From positions 1-64,000 of the forward strand of contig CANMIP010000020.1 of the NCBI GenBank assembly GCA_947497945.1: a stretch of 64,000 nucleotides of DNA, given 5' to 3'. This DNA comes from an uncultured Tropicimonas sp. (GTDB taxonomy: Bacteria; Pseudomonadota; Alphaproteobacteria; Rhodobacterales; Rhodobacteraceae). The notes under the pieces are model-generated. The model saw nothing but the letters and a program-made list of their open reading frames with translations, was not told the origin of the DNA and searched no databases. The translations under genes and the position numbers were made by a program. Positions 1 through 9,237 of the stretch are shown piece after piece (positions within the stretch are counted from its first letter, which is position 1; the number at the start of each line of letters is the position of its first letter).

Positions 1-2
1 TA

Positions 3-1970
3 TATGAGGAGCACGTTTGCCAAGGCGCCCGTCACGCCCAGACTGGCAGACTTTTGCGCCGCACCGTGGTCGGATTTCGCTCCGCCGTTGACAATACGGT
101 CGGCAATGCCACGGCGCGGGCGCGGCTGGAACTGGAGCAACTGGCGGCACGCTCGGCCGAAGCGGCACGATCCTTGAACACCACGGCCGCTGCCGCCACG
201 CCCATGGTGGCCCAGATCAACCGGCTCACCGGTGTCACCCCGGCCATCGGGCAGACCACCGCCGAGTTCCTGCGGCAGGGTCAGGCGCTCGATGATCTGC
301 GCGCGAAATACAATCCGGTCTATGGCGAGATCCGGCGCTACCGCTCGGCAGTCTCCGAGCTGAAGGCCGCGCATCTGCAGGGAGCGATCTCGGCCGACGA
401 GATGACGGCAGCCATCGCCCGCGAACGCCGCGCCTCGCTCGACAGCATCGCCGCGCTCAAGGGGCGGACCTATGCGATCACCCGGATGGCGGGCGCCTCG
501 CGCAGCGCCGCGTTCCGGACCCAGCAGATGTTCTACCAGGTCAACGATATCGGCGTCTCGCTGGCCGGCGGCATGAACCCGTTTGTCGTCATGGCGCAGC
601 AGGGCACGCAGATCGCGCAGATCTACGGTTTCGGCAATGGCGGGGTCTCCGCCATCTTTCGCGACCTCCGCAAGCTGATCGGCGGCGTCGTCACCCGCTT
701 CTGGCCATTGCTCGCTGTCATCGGTGTGGCATCTGCCGCCATCGCCACGATGAGCCACGAGATCAACCAGGTTTCGGATGTCACGGTGAGTTTCGGGGAT
801 ACCGCGCTGGCGGTCTGGCAGGTTGCGGCGGATGGGCTGAAGCGCCTGCTGAAGCCTGTGGTCGACGCCATCGCGCCCTGGTTCGCCTCGGCCTGGGATC
901 TGGTGGTGACGACCACGGTCGATGCGGCAAACTCGATCATCAAGGGCATCCAACTTGCTGTGCTGGGGGTCCGCACCTCGGTCGGGTCGATCCCCGATCT
1001 TTTCCGTGCGGCCTTCAATGGCGCGGTCTCGCATGTGCTGACCAAGCTGCACGACATGGTCTGGTACGTGGGCCATGCGATCGACGGGATTGCGGAAAAG
1101 CTCAACGAGACCTTCGGAACCGATCTCTCGACCGGCACACTTTCGGGAACCATCGACAGGCTCAGCGAGGCAAATGGCAACTATGCCCGCGCAGCGACGG
1201 CGGCACGGGATCGACTGAACGAGCGATGGGAGGACGCCCGAACCAGAGCGGAGGAGATCGATGCGAGCAATCCGCTCGGGGATTTCTTCGACGCGGTGAA
1301 ACAGCGGGCGGTCCAGAACGCGCTGAAGCGTACGGCGGAGGAAGCAGAGAAGACCGGCGGTGCGGGACGCGCGGCGGCCGAGCAGATGGTGTCGACCGGC
1401 AATCTTGGCGTCTCGGTGTGGGAGTCGCTGCGCGACAAGCTGGCCGATTATGCGAAGGAGGCCCGGAATACCGGTGACGCCATCGCCGATCGGCTGGTCG
1501 GCGCCTTCGCGTCGGCCGAGGAGGCAGTCGGCCAGTTCGTGAAGACCGGCAAGGTCAATTTCACCGAGCTCGTGACGTCGATGATCGCCGATCTCGCGAA
1601 ACTGGCAGCGCGGCAATACATCCTCGGTCCCATCGCGGACGGGATTTCCGGCATTCTCGGCAACGCCTTCGGCAGCGCGGTCACCACCAGCATCCGGCCG
1701 CAGGCCCGTCCCACCAGTTTCGCAGGCGGCGGTCATACCGGCTTCGGGGCCCGATCGGGCGGTCTCGATGGCCGCGGCGGTTTTCTCGCGATGATGCATC
1801 CGCAGGAACGGGTGACGGATGAATTCCGGAGCGGCGGCGGGCGGCAGGCAGCGATGGCGCCGGTCACGGTCAATATCGCCACGCGCGACGCGTCATCGTT
1901 CCGGCAATCGCGGACACAGGTTGCGGCGGATATCCAGCGCGCCGTCGCCATGGGCAGGAGGGTTCTCTGA
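3..1970 (+). CDS. Phage tape measure protein (5'-partial)
   Basis: Alanine-rich protein that would set tail length and help DNA delivery. The frame stays open to the left edge of the window, so the first possible start (a TTG at 54) is probably internal and the protein continues upstream. It is rich in A, R and E heptad-like stretches near the N-terminus, has a hydrophobic segment around residues 215-235 (counted from 54), and ends in a Gly-rich tail. The last ~150 residues match the prophage B tape measure closely (shared FVKTGK, TSMIADLAKLAAR and SFRQSRTQVA), while the rest is divergent, so the two genes are mosaic. Its stop overlaps the next start by one base (TGATG). Confidence 0.85.
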   Translation, partial: YEEHVCQGARHAQTGRLLRRTVVGFRSAVDNTVGNATARARLELEQLAARSAEAARSLNTTAAAATPMVAQINRLTGVTPAIGQTTAEFLRQGQALDDLRAKYNPVYGEIRRYRSAVSELKAAHLQGAISADEMTAAIARERRASLDSIAALKGRTYAITRMAGASRSAAFRTQQMFYQVNDIGVSLAGGMNPFVVMAQQGTQIAQIYGFGNGGVSAIFRDLRKLIGGVVTRFWPLLAVIGVASAAIATMSHEINQVSDVTVSFGDTALAVWQVAADGLKRLLKPVVDAIAPWFASAWDLVVTTTVDAANSIIKGIQLAVLGVRTSVGSIPDLFRAAFNGAVSHVLTKLHDMVWYVGHAIDGIAEKLNETFGTDLSTGTLSGTIDRLSEANGNYARAATAARDRLNERWEDARTRAEEIDASNPLGDFFDAVKQRAVQNALKRTAEEAEKTGGAGRAAAEQMVSTGNLGVSVWESLRDKLADYAKEARNTGDAIADRLVGAFASAEEAVGQFVKTGKVNFTELVTSMIADLAKLAARQYILGPIADGISGILGNAFGSAVTTSIRPQARPTSFAGGGHTGFGARSGGLDGRGGFLAMMHPQERVTDEFRSGGGRQAAMAPVTVNIATRDASSFRQSRTQVAADIQRAVAMGRRVL

Positions 1971-2596
1971 TGGGTTTTCACGAGGTCCGGTTTCCGGACA
2001 ATATCAGCCGGGGCGCCCGCGGCGGTCCGGAGCGACGGACGCAGATCGTGGAGCTGACCTCCGGCGACGAGGAACGCAATGCCTCCTGGGCGAATTCCCG
2101 GAGGCGCTACGATGTCGCCTACGGGGTTCGGCGGGCTGACGATCTCGCAACGGTCGTGGCTTTCTTCGAAGCGCGGAACGGCAGGCTCTACGGCTTCCGC
2201 TACAAGGACTGGGCCGACTACAAGTCCTGCCTGCCATCGCAGCAGCCAACGCCCACCGATCAGGGGCTCGGGACCGGCGACGGGACGGCGGTGACCTTCC
2301 AGCTCGCGAAGACCTACACATCGGGATCGCAGGCCTGGACGCGGCCGGTCGCAAAGCCCGTCGCAGGCTCGGCCCAGGTGGCGCTCGATGGCGCGGAGCA
2401 GGTTTCCGGCTGGTCGATCGGCACCTCCACCGGCCTGGTCACATTCGATGCCCCGCCCGTTGCTGGGGTGCTGGTCACGGCGGGCTTCGAGTTCGACGTG
2501 CCCGTGCGCTTCGACAGCGACACACTCGATGTCTCCCTCGACATCGAGCGGCTCGGCTCGATCACCTCCATTCCGCTCGTGGAGATCCGGCGATGA
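1970..2596 (+). CDS. DUF2460 / TIGR02217 distal tail protein
   Basis: 208 residues. It matches the phage and gene-transfer-agent tail protein family of RcGTA gp12 type, found between the tape measure and the baseplate-like proteins. The N-terminal FHEVRFPD motif, the WANSRRRYD segment and the C-terminal SITSIPLVEIRR end are all characteristic. The middle repeats a beta-rich module (GLGTGDGTAVTFQL, then GLVTFDAPP). The start overlaps the tape measure stop and the stop overlaps the holin start, so translation is probably coupled. Prophage B has a near-identical copy exactly 48,266 bases to the right. Confidence 0.85.
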   Translation: MGFHEVRFPDNISRGARGGPERRTQIVELTSGDEERNASWANSRRRYDVAYGVRRADDLATVVAFFEARNGRLYGFRYKDWADYKSCLPSQQPTPTDQGLGTGDGTAVTFQLAKTYTSGSQAWTRPVAKPVAGSAQVALDGAEQVSGWSIGTSTGLVTFDAPPVAGVLVTAGFEFDVPVRFDSDTLDVSLDIERLGSITSIPLVEIRR

Positions 2597-2952
2597 ATGA
2601 AGAACCCGGATTCATTGCGACCGTCCTTCGGGATCTTGCCACCTCCACTGCTGTCATTCTCGCGGCCTGGGGCGCGCTGGGCGGGGCGACCAACGCGCTG
2701 ACCACCAAGATGCATCTGCGCGATGCGGTGCGGCACATCCTGCTTGGCGGGATCATCGCCGCCGGCATGGGCAGCCTGTCGATGGCCGTCATCACCAGCT
2801 GGATGGGACTGCCGCCGGCAGCGATTCCTTCCGGCGGCGCGGCAGGATCCGCCGCCTATCTCGTCGGGGTCTTTGGCCCCGCCTTCATCGAGGTGATGCT
2901 GGAGCGCGTCCGGGGCGGGAACGGATCTGACGATGGCGCCCACGATGCGTGA
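2593..2952 (+). CDS. Holin-like phage membrane protein
   Basis: 119 residues with two to three hydrophobic segments: about 14-32 (STAVILAAWGALGGATNAL), 48-66 (LLGGIIAAGMGSLSMAVIT) and 76-98. A charged C-terminus (RGGNGSDDGAHDA) follows. Length, topology and position just ahead of an endolysin fit a phage holin (LydA-like family); this is inferred from context, since holins are poorly conserved. The ATG overlaps the preceding stop (ATGA). Its end overlaps the start of a further small membrane ORF. The role would be to permeabilise the inner membrane so that the lysozyme can reach peptidoglycan. Confidence 0.65.
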   Translation: MNEEPGFIATVLRDLATSTAVILAAWGALGGATNALTTKMHLRDAVRHILLGGIIAAGMGSLSMAVITSWMGLPPAAIPSGGAAGSAAYLVGVFGPAFIEVMLERVRGGNGSDDGAHDA

Positions 2953-3076
2953 TCGTCATCCCTTCGTCCGGCATCTGCGCCGTGCCTCCGGCGCTCCCTT
3001 CGATCTCTTCGCACATCGCATGCGGGTCGGTCTGACCGTGGCCGCATTCATCCTCATCTTCTCACTGCTGGGATAG
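2933..3076 (+). CDS. Small single-span membrane protein in lysis cassette (47 aa)
   Basis: Short ORF overlapping the 3' end of the holin-like gene in another frame. It starts MAPTMRDRHPFVRHLRR, a basic region, and ends in one hydrophobic span (VGLTVAAFILIFSLLG) with the stop straight after. The same 47-codon ORF is kept in prophage B at 51199-51342 with mainly synonymous differences, supporting real coding. A positively charged cytoplasmic N-terminus plus one C-terminal span resembles small antiholins, holins or inner-membrane spanins, but no family is recognised. An internal ATG (MRDRHP, 2945) is an alternative start. Confidence 0.6.
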   Translation: MAPTMRDRHPFVRHLRRASGAPFDLFAHRMRVGLTVAAFILIFSLLG

Positions 3077-3082
3077 CTCACC

Positions 3083-3706
3083 ATGAAAATGACGGATCGG
3101 GGGCTTGTCGCCCTCATCCGGCACGAGGGTATCGTGCCGGCTCCCTACCTTGATGTCCGCGACGTCTGGACCTTCGGCATCGGCCATACCGGCGCGGCGG
3201 GTGACCCGAACCCTTCCGATATGAAGCGTGGAATGCCCGCCGATCTCGATCAGGGCATTCGCACCGCATTTGAAACCTTCCGGACCGATATCGCCCGCTA
3301 CGAGCGCGATGTCTGCAATGCCATCGCGGTGCCGGTCGAGCCGCATGAGTTCGATGCACTGGTCTCGTTTCACTACAACACCGGCGCCATCCATTCCGCC
3401 CGCCTGACGCGGCTCCTGAATGCCGGTCTGCGCGATGCCGCGGCGGAGGCCATCATGGGCTGGCTGAAGCCGGGCGCGATCCGGCCGCGCCGCGAAGCCG
3501 AGCGGGATCTGTTCCGGCATGGACGCTATCCGGTCGGAACGATCCCGGTCTGGCCCGTTGATGCCGAGGGGCGGGTCAGCTTTGCCCGCGCGGCGCGTCT
3601 TCTGTCTGAGGATGAGGCGCTCGCTCTCCTGCAGCCCATACCTGCGTCGGCCGGGTGGCTCGCCCGGCTCTGCACCTTTCTTTCATCGCTGATCAAAAGG
3701 AGCTGA
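3083..3706 (+). CDS. Phage endolysin, GH24 lysozyme
   Basis: 207 residues. It would hydrolyse the beta-1,4 glycosidic bond between N-acetylmuramic acid and N-acetylglucosamine to release phage particles. The T4-lysozyme-type catalytic region is at the N-terminus: Glu in IRHEG, Asp in YLD and Thr in FGIGHTG (about residues 14-36). A second family motif is FDALVSFHYNTGA near residue 90. The C-terminus ends in a short hydrophobic segment (LARLCTFLSSLIKRS). There is no N-terminal signal peptide, so export probably depends on the holin. It is followed two bases later by another small membrane gene. Confidence 0.9.
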   Translation: MKMTDRGLVALIRHEGIVPAPYLDVRDVWTFGIGHTGAAGDPNPSDMKRGMPADLDQGIRTAFETFRTDIARYERDVCNAIAVPVEPHEFDALVSFHYNTGAIHSARLTRLLNAGLRDAAAEAIMGWLKPGAIRPRREAERDLFRHGRYPVGTIPVWPVDAEGRVSFARAARLLSEDEALALLQPIPASAGWLARLCTFLSSLIKRS

Positions 3707-3708
3707 CC

Positions 3709-3933
3709 ATGCGATACTTTCTCCCCAAATCCCTCACCTGGTGGAGCGGCATTCTCGCGGTGCTGACCGGCATCGCGGCCGGCGTGCTGCCTGAGGGTGA
3801 GACCATGTCCGAGCTGGCCGTTCTGGTCTCGCGCTTGGCAGGTGCAGGCGATGCCTCACCGGCCACGCTGATCTTCGTCGGGATGGGCCTCATCGGCTTG
3901 CGCGACAAGTTCGAGCGCGGGCTGGGCGGCTGA
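3709..3933 (+). CDS. Small membrane protein of the lysis module (74 aa)
   Basis: 74 residues starting MRYFLPKSLTWWSG with hydrophobic stretches at about 10-27 (WWSGILAVLTGIAAGVL) and 50-66 (ATLIFVGMGLIGL). The prophage B copy differs at only two residues (S41A, A48T by my reading). It sits two bases after the endolysin, where auxiliary lysis genes are common. The family is not recognised; it could be a second holin or pinholin-like component, or an accessory membrane protein. A GGAG ribosome binding site lies inside the end of the lysozyme gene. Confidence 0.7.
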   Translation: MRYFLPKSLTWWSGILAVLTGIAAGVLPEGETMSELAVLVSRLAGAGDASPATLIFVGMGLIGLRDKFERGLGG

Positions 3934-3937
3934 TCCC

Positions 3938-4822
3938 ATGAAATCGCTCGACCCTGCGCTTCAGACCCATCTCGACGAGGGAACGACGACGCTCGCCTGG
4001 TGCTGGCGCATCACACGGGCGGATGGCGTGATTCTCGGCTTCACCGACCATGACCGGGTGCTTGCTTTTGCGGGCACCGACTTCGAGCCGGAGAGCGGGT
4101 TCACCGCATCCGAGGTTCGTTCGGGGTCTGATCTCTCGGTCGATGCGCAGGATGCGGAGGGAGTGCTGTCCTCCGACCGGATCTCGGAGACGGATATCCG
4201 CGACGGGCGCTGGAACAACGCGCAGGTCGAGCTCTGGCGGGTGAACTGGGCCGATCCCTCGCAGCGGGCGCTGATGCGGCGCGGTGCGATCGGCCAGATC
4301 CGCCGCGGCCGGCTCGCCTTCGTGGCTGAGATGCGCTCGCTCGCGCATCTGCTGGGACAGAATGCCGGGCGGAGCTTTCAGGCGACCTGCGACGCGGTTG
4401 TCGGCGATGCCCGTTGCGGAGCCGATCTCGAAGCCGCTGCCTTCCGGGGCACCGGCGTGGTGACGGGCCTGTCGGGCGATCGGTCCTTCACCGCTTCGGG
4501 GCTCGGCGGCTTCGCGGCGGGCTGGTTCAGCTTCGGCACGATCACCTGGTCTTCCGGTGCAAATGCCGGGCGGCAGGCGGAGATCGCTGGCCATGGTAAG
4601 GACGGCGGGGTCAACACCGTGACCCTGCTCGAGGCGCCGGTCCTGCCGGTGGTGGGGGGAGATGCCTTTACCGTTCGGGCAGGCTGCGACAAGTGCGCGG
4701 AGACCTGTTCGGCGAAGTTCTCCAACATCGCGAACTTCCGCGGCTTTCCAGACATTCCGGGGCAAGACACCGTGCTGCGCTATGCCAGGCGGAGCGGCGC
4801 GAATGACGGAGGCGTGTTGTGA
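3938..4822 (+). CDS. DUF2163 / TIGR02218 tail protein (GTA gp13-like)
   Basis: 294 residues. It belongs to the DUF2163 family found in phage and RcGTA tail clusters between the gp12-type protein and the NlpC/P60 peptidase. Recognisable segments are the N-terminal LAWCWRITRADG, the GFTDHD motif near residue 35, FEPESGFTASEV, and the C-terminal cysteine cluster CDKCAETCSAKFSN followed by FRGFPDIPGQD, which may bind a metal. It probably forms part of the distal tail or baseplate hub. Its stop overlaps the next start (GTGA), so the two are likely translationally coupled. Confidence 0.85.
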   Translation: MKSLDPALQTHLDEGTTTLAWCWRITRADGVILGFTDHDRVLAFAGTDFEPESGFTASEVRSGSDLSVDAQDAEGVLSSDRISETDIRDGRWNNAQVELWRVNWADPSQRALMRRGAIGQIRRGRLAFVAEMRSLAHLLGQNAGRSFQATCDAVVGDARCGADLEAAAFRGTGVVTGLSGDRSFTASGLGGFAAGWFSFGTITWSSGANAGRQAEIAGHGKDGGVNTVTLLEAPVLPVVGGDAFTVRAGCDKCAETCSAKFSNIANFRGFPDIPGQDTVLRYARRSGANDGGVL

Positions 4823-5256
4823 TCTCTGTCGATCCGGAGCGCGTCATCGTCGTGGCACGCTCCTGGCTCTGCACGCCCTACCACGACCAGGCGAGCGTGA
4901 AGGGCGCGGGTTGCGACTGCCTCGGTCTGGCGCGGGGCATCTGGCGCGAGGTGGTCGGACCGGAGCCGTTCCCGATGCCGCCCTATTCCCGCGACTGGGG
5001 CGAGACCGGAACGGTCGAGGTGCTCGCAGAGGGCGCGCGGACCATGATGCCGGAGATCGCACCTGACGAGGCCGGACCCGGCGCGCTGGTTCTGTTCCGA
5101 ATGCGGTCCGGGGCGATTGTAAAACATGTCGGCATCCTCACCGGACCTGCCACCTTCATCCATTCCTACGAGCGGCTGGGCGTGATCGAAGAGCCCCTTT
5201 CGCCTTGCTGGCGGCGGCGCATCGCCTTCGCCTTCCTGTTTCCGGATCGGAGATGA
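4819..5256 (+). CDS. NlpC/P60 family tail-associated peptidase (GTA gp14-like)
   Basis: 145 residues. An NlpC/P60 cysteine peptidase that would cleave peptidoglycan stem peptides locally during DNA entry. The catalytic Cys is in GAGCDCLGLARG (around residue 33) and the His in VKHVGI (around residue 97). The start is a GTG overlapping the upstream TGA; the prophage B copy uses ATG and is two residues longer at the N-terminus (MTSATSSPE). Genes on both sides are the DUF2163 protein and the giant tail protein, the canonical order in Rhodobacter-type gene transfer agents and related phages. Confidence 0.88.
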   Translation: MISVDPERVIVVARSWLCTPYHDQASVKGAGCDCLGLARGIWREVVGPEPFPMPPYSRDWGETGTVEVLAEGARTMMPEIAPDEAGPGALVLFRMRSGAIVKHVGILTGPATFIHSYERLGVIEEPLSPCWRRRIAFAFLFPDRR

Positions 5257-5259
5257 CAA

Positions 5260-8200
5260 ATGGCCACCCTTGTTCTTGGCGCGGCCGGCGCGGCCATCGG
5301 CGGTTCCATCGGTGGCGCAATCCTCGGTGTCAGCGCGGCAACCATCGGCGGTTTCATCGGTTCCACCATCGGCTCCTATGTCGACAATTGGATCATTTCC
5401 TCGCTCACGCCGGGATCAAACTCGAGCTTCGAGGGGCAGCGCCTCGATACCCTCCACGTCACCTCCGCCACCGAGGGGGCTGTCCTGCCGCGGGTCTGGG
5501 GACGGTTGCGCATGGGAACCAATATCATCTGGGCCACGGATTTCCGCGAGAAGAAGGAGACGACCACCCAGGGCGGCGGTGGCAAGGGTGGCGGTGGCGG
5601 AAACAAGGTCAAGACCACCGAGTATTTCTACTTTGCCTCCTTCGCGGTCGCGATCTGCGAGGGGCCGATCACCGGGGTCGGGCGCATCTGGGCGGATGGG
5701 GCGCTGATGGATCTCTCCGGCGTCACCTGGCGCTGGTATCCCGGTGATGAGAGCCAGCAGCCTGATCCCTTCATTGCGGCCAAGTCGGGCGCCGCCAATA
5801 CGCCGGCCTATCGCGGTACCGCCTATCTGGTGTTCGAGGATCTGGAACTGACTCCGTTCGGCAACCGCATCCCGCAGATCAATGTCGAGGTGTTCCGGCC
5901 GCTGGCCGAAGCCGACACGGCCGAGGGGCTGGTACGCGCGATCACCCTGATCCCGGCCTCGGGCGAGTTCGTCTACGCCACCGAAGCCATTCGCAAGAGC
6001 AATGGCGCGGAGAACCTGAACGCCTCTTCGGGAACGCCCGACATGGTCGAGGCGCTGGACCGGCTGGAGGCCTCGGCGCCGAATGTGGAGAGCGTCAGCC
6101 TGGTGGTGTCCTGGTTCGGCGATGATCTCCGCTGTGGCGATTGCCGGATCCGGCCTGGGGTCGAGCTCATCTCGAAGAGCACGAAGCCGGAGACATGGAG
6201 CGTCAACGGTGTCGGGCGCGAGGCGGCGCATCTGGTTTCCCGCGATGACGAGGGCCGTCCGGTCTATGGCGGCACCCCGGCGGATTTCTCGGTGGTGCAG
6301 GCGATCCAGGAACTGAAGGCGCGCAGCAAACGGGTCACCTTCTATCCCTTCCTGATGATGGATGTGCCGGCCGACAACACCCTGCCGGACCCGTATTCCG
6401 ACAATGCCGCCGGAACGGGCCAGCCGGCCTTTCCCTGGCGGGGCCGGATCACCTGTGCGCCGGCCGCGGCCTATGCCGGGAGCGTCGACAAGTCTTCCGC
6501 CGCCGCGGATCAGGTTGCTGCCTTCTTCGGGACGGCAGAGGCCTCAGACTTCTCGGTCATGGGCACGAGCGTCATCTGGGCAGGATCCTCGCTCGACTGG
6601 GGTTTTCGGCGGATGGTGCTGCACTACGCCCATCTCTGCGCGGCGGCAGGTGGGGTCGATGCCTTCATCATCGGCTCGGAAATGCGCGGGCTGACCACCA
6701 TCCGGGATAGTGCGGCGAGCTATCCGACCGTGGAGGCGCTGCGTCAGCTTGCGGCGGATGTGCGCGCCATTTTCGGGGCCTCGACGCAGATCAGCCACGC
6801 GGCCGACTGGTCGGAGTATTTCGGCCACCATCCTTCGGACGGCTCGGGCGACGTGTTCTTCCACCTCGATCCTCTCTGGGCCGACCCGGAGATCGATTTC
6901 ATCGGCATCGACAATTACATGCCGCTCACCGACTGGCGGGACGGCTTCGCACATCTCGACGCACAGGACGGTTGGGCAGCGATCTACGATCGGGACTATC
7001 TGCAATCCAACATCGCCGGCGGCGAGGGCTTCGACTGGTACTATGCCTCCGAGGAGGATCGCGCCGCGCAGGTCCGGACACCGATCACCGACGGCGCGGC
7101 GGGAAAGCCCTGGGTCTTCCGCTACAAAGATCTCTGGAGCTGGTGGTCGAACAATCACCATAACCGGCCGGGCGGCGTCGAGAGCGGGACCGCAACGGCC
7201 TGGGTGCCGGAATCGAAACCCATCCGCTTCACCGAGCTGGGCTGTCCGGCGATCGACCGGGGCACCAACCAGCCGAACGTCTTCTACGATCCGAAATCGT
7301 CGGAGAGCGAACTGCCGTATTTCTCGCGCGGCTGGCGCGACGACGCCATCCAGCGGGCGTACCTGGAAGCGACGTATCTCTTCTGGGGCGAGGCAGGGAA
7401 CAATCCGACATCCTCCATCTATGGCGGACGGATGGTCGAGGTCGCGGACTGCGCCGCCTGGACCTGGGATGCGCGTCCCTATCCCTTCTTCCCCGAGCTG
7501 ACCGATGTCTGGAGCGACGGCGAGAACTGGCGGCTGGGCCATTGGCTGACCGGTCGGCTCGGGTCTGCGTCACTTGCCGCTCTGGTCCGCGATCTCTGCC
7601 TCCGGGCCGGGCTGACGGCAGATCAGATCGATGTCTCCGGTCTCTGGGGCGCGGTCGAGGGCTATGCCGTCACCGGGATCGAAGCGCCGCGCAATGCGCT
7701 CACCACGCTGGGCCGGCATTTCGGCTTCGATGCTGTCGAGAGCGAGGGCGTCATCCGCTTCTTCATGCGCGGGCGGGCGGCCGTGGCGACGCTCTCCCTC
7801 GACGATCTGGTGGCCGCGGATACCGGCGAGCCGATCGAGCTGACCCGCGCTCAGGAGACGGAACTGCCGCAGGCGCTCAAATGGAGCGTCACGCGGGCCG
7901 ACGAGGATTACGACGCGGTGGTGGTCGAGGCACGGAGGATCACGGTCGAGTCCTCGCGGATCAGCAGCGAGTCCTTCCCCATGGCGGTGCCGGCCGAGGA
8001 AGCGGAACGGCGCTGCCGGCGCGCGCTGATGGAGGAATGGATCGGACGGGAGACGGCGAGCTACCGGCTCCCGCCATCGCGACTCGCGTTCGATCCCACG
8101 GATGTGGTGGCGCTCGAGCATGATGGGCGGCTCACAGAATATCGCCTGACCTCGGTCGCTGACGGCGAGGCGCGCAATGTCGAGGTGATCCGGCAGGACC

Positions 8201-9225
8201 GCGCGACCGGGACGCTGGCGCCGGGCGCGCCGCGGAGATCGACGCCGGAGGTTCCCGTGGTCTTCGGCGAGCCGGAGGTGGCCCTGCTCGATCTGCCACA
8301 GATCTCCGAGGACGTGGCCCCACATCGTCCGCTCATTGCCACATATGCCGCGCCCTGGCCGGGGGAGATTGCGGTCTGGCGTTCGGCTTCGGAGGATGGG
8401 TTTGAGTGGCTGACCGGCGTCACGTTTCCCGCGCAGATGGGCGTTCTGGTGTCCGATTTCTGGGCCGGGCCAGTGTCGCGCTTCGATCATGGCAATGAGC
8501 TGATCGTGGATCTGAGTTCCGGCACGCTTGGGTCGGTGACGGATCTCGCCCTCTTCGCCGGGGCGAATGCCTTTGCCGTAGAGTCCGCGGCCGGCGTCTG
8601 GGAGATCGTCCAGGCGGGCACGGCGGAGCTTCTGGCGGAAGGGCGGTACCGACTCACGCGGCTGCTGCGCGGCCAACGCGGCACCGGGCATGCCATCGGC
8701 AATCCGGCGCCGGCCGGGGCGCGGGTGGTGGTGCTAGATGCGAGCCTCGCGGCCCTGCCGGTCTCGGAGGCGGAACTGGGCATCGCCTGGAACTGGCGTG
8801 TCGGCCCGGCGAGCCATCCCGTTTCCGGCGACACCTACGTGGCGGAGAGCTTCACGCCCACCGGCGCTGGGCTGCGTCCCTTCTCTGTCGCGCATGTCGA
8901 GCAGCCCTGGCGCACGCCGCGGAGCCTCGGCGATCTGACCATCCTCTGGGTGCGGCGATCGCGGGCACTCTCGGCCGACAACTGGACCGCGCTCGAGGTG
9001 CCGATGTCCGAGCAGATGGAAGCCTACGAGGTGGAGATCCTCGACGGGGCGAGCGTGAAACGGACCCTGTCGGCCAACACCACCAGTGCCCTCTACACCG
9101 CCGCACAGCAGACCGCCGATTGGGGGGCGTTGCTCGGGCCGGGCGACAGCCTCGCCATCCGCATCTACCAGCTCTCCGTCCTTGTCGGGCGCGGGGCTCC
9201 GAAATCCGCCACGCTCTATTTCTAG
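5260..9225 (+). CDS. Host-specificity / baseplate tail protein with TIM-barrel domain (GTA gp15-like)
   Basis: 1321 residues, the normal size of this family (RcGTA gp15-type central baseplate protein). It opens with a glycine/alanine-rich hydrophobic region (about residues 1-55) resembling a membrane-active segment, then a glycine linker (GGGGKGGGGG). A glycosidase-like TIM barrel lies around residues 400-750 (IIGSEMRGL, FIGIDNYMPL, FTELGCPA), and a phage-tail_3-type region follows with TELPQALKWSVTRADEDY near residue 880. Compared with the prophage B copy it keeps about 20 extra residues near 425 (GTAEASDF to SSLDW). Confidence 0.9.
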   Translation: MATLVLGAAGAAIGGSIGGAILGVSAATIGGFIGSTIGSYVDNWIISSLTPGSNSSFEGQRLDTLHVTSATEGAVLPRVWGRLRMGTNIIWATDFREKKETTTQGGGGKGGGGGNKVKTTEYFYFASFAVAICEGPITGVGRIWADGALMDLSGVTWRWYPGDESQQPDPFIAAKSGAANTPAYRGTAYLVFEDLELTPFGNRIPQINVEVFRPLAEADTAEGLVRAITLIPASGEFVYATEAIRKSNGAENLNASSGTPDMVEALDRLEASAPNVESVSLVVSWFGDDLRCGDCRIRPGVELISKSTKPETWSVNGVGREAAHLVSRDDEGRPVYGGTPADFSVVQAIQELKARSKRVTFYPFLMMDVPADNTLPDPYSDNAAGTGQPAFPWRGRITCAPAAAYAGSVDKSSAAADQVAAFFGTAEASDFSVMGTSVIWAGSSLDWGFRRMVLHYAHLCAAAGGVDAFIIGSEMRGLTTIRDSAASYPTVEALRQLAADVRAIFGASTQISHAADWSEYFGHHPSDGSGDVFFHLDPLWADPEIDFIGIDNYMPLTDWRDGFAHLDAQDGWAAIYDRDYLQSNIAGGEGFDWYYASEEDRAAQVRTPITDGAAGKPWVFRYKDLWSWWSNNHHNRPGGVESGTATAWVPESKPIRFTELGCPAIDRGTNQPNVFYDPKSSESELPYFSRGWRDDAIQRAYLEATYLFWGEAGNNPTSSIYGGRMVEVADCAAWTWDARPYPFFPELTDVWSDGENWRLGHWLTGRLGSASLAALVRDLCLRAGLTADQIDVSGLWGAVEGYAVTGIEAPRNALTTLGRHFGFDAVESEGVIRFFMRGRAAVATLSLDDLVAADTGEPIELTRAQETELPQALKWSVTRADEDYDAVVVEARRITVESSRISSESFPMAVPAEEAERRCRRALMEEWIGRETASYRLPPSRLAFDPTDVVALEHDGRLTEYRLTSVADGEARNVEVIRQDRATGTLAPGAPRRSTPEVPVVFGEPEVALLDLPQISEDVAPHRPLIATYAAPWPGEIAVWRSASEDGFEWLTGVTFPAQMGVLVSDFWAGPVSRFDHGNELIVDLSSGTLGSVTDLALFAGANAFAVESAAGVWEIVQAGTAELLAEGRYRLTRLLRGQRGTGHAIGNPAPAGARVVVLDASLAALPVSEAELGIAWNWRVGPASHPVSGDTYVAESFTPTGAGLRPFSVAHVEQPWRTPRSLGDLTILWVRRSRALSADNWTALEVPMSEQMEAYEVEILDGASVKRTLSANTTSALYTAAQQTADWGALLGPGDSLAIRIYQLSVLVGRGAPKSATLYF

Positions 9226-9237
9226 GGGATCATTCCC

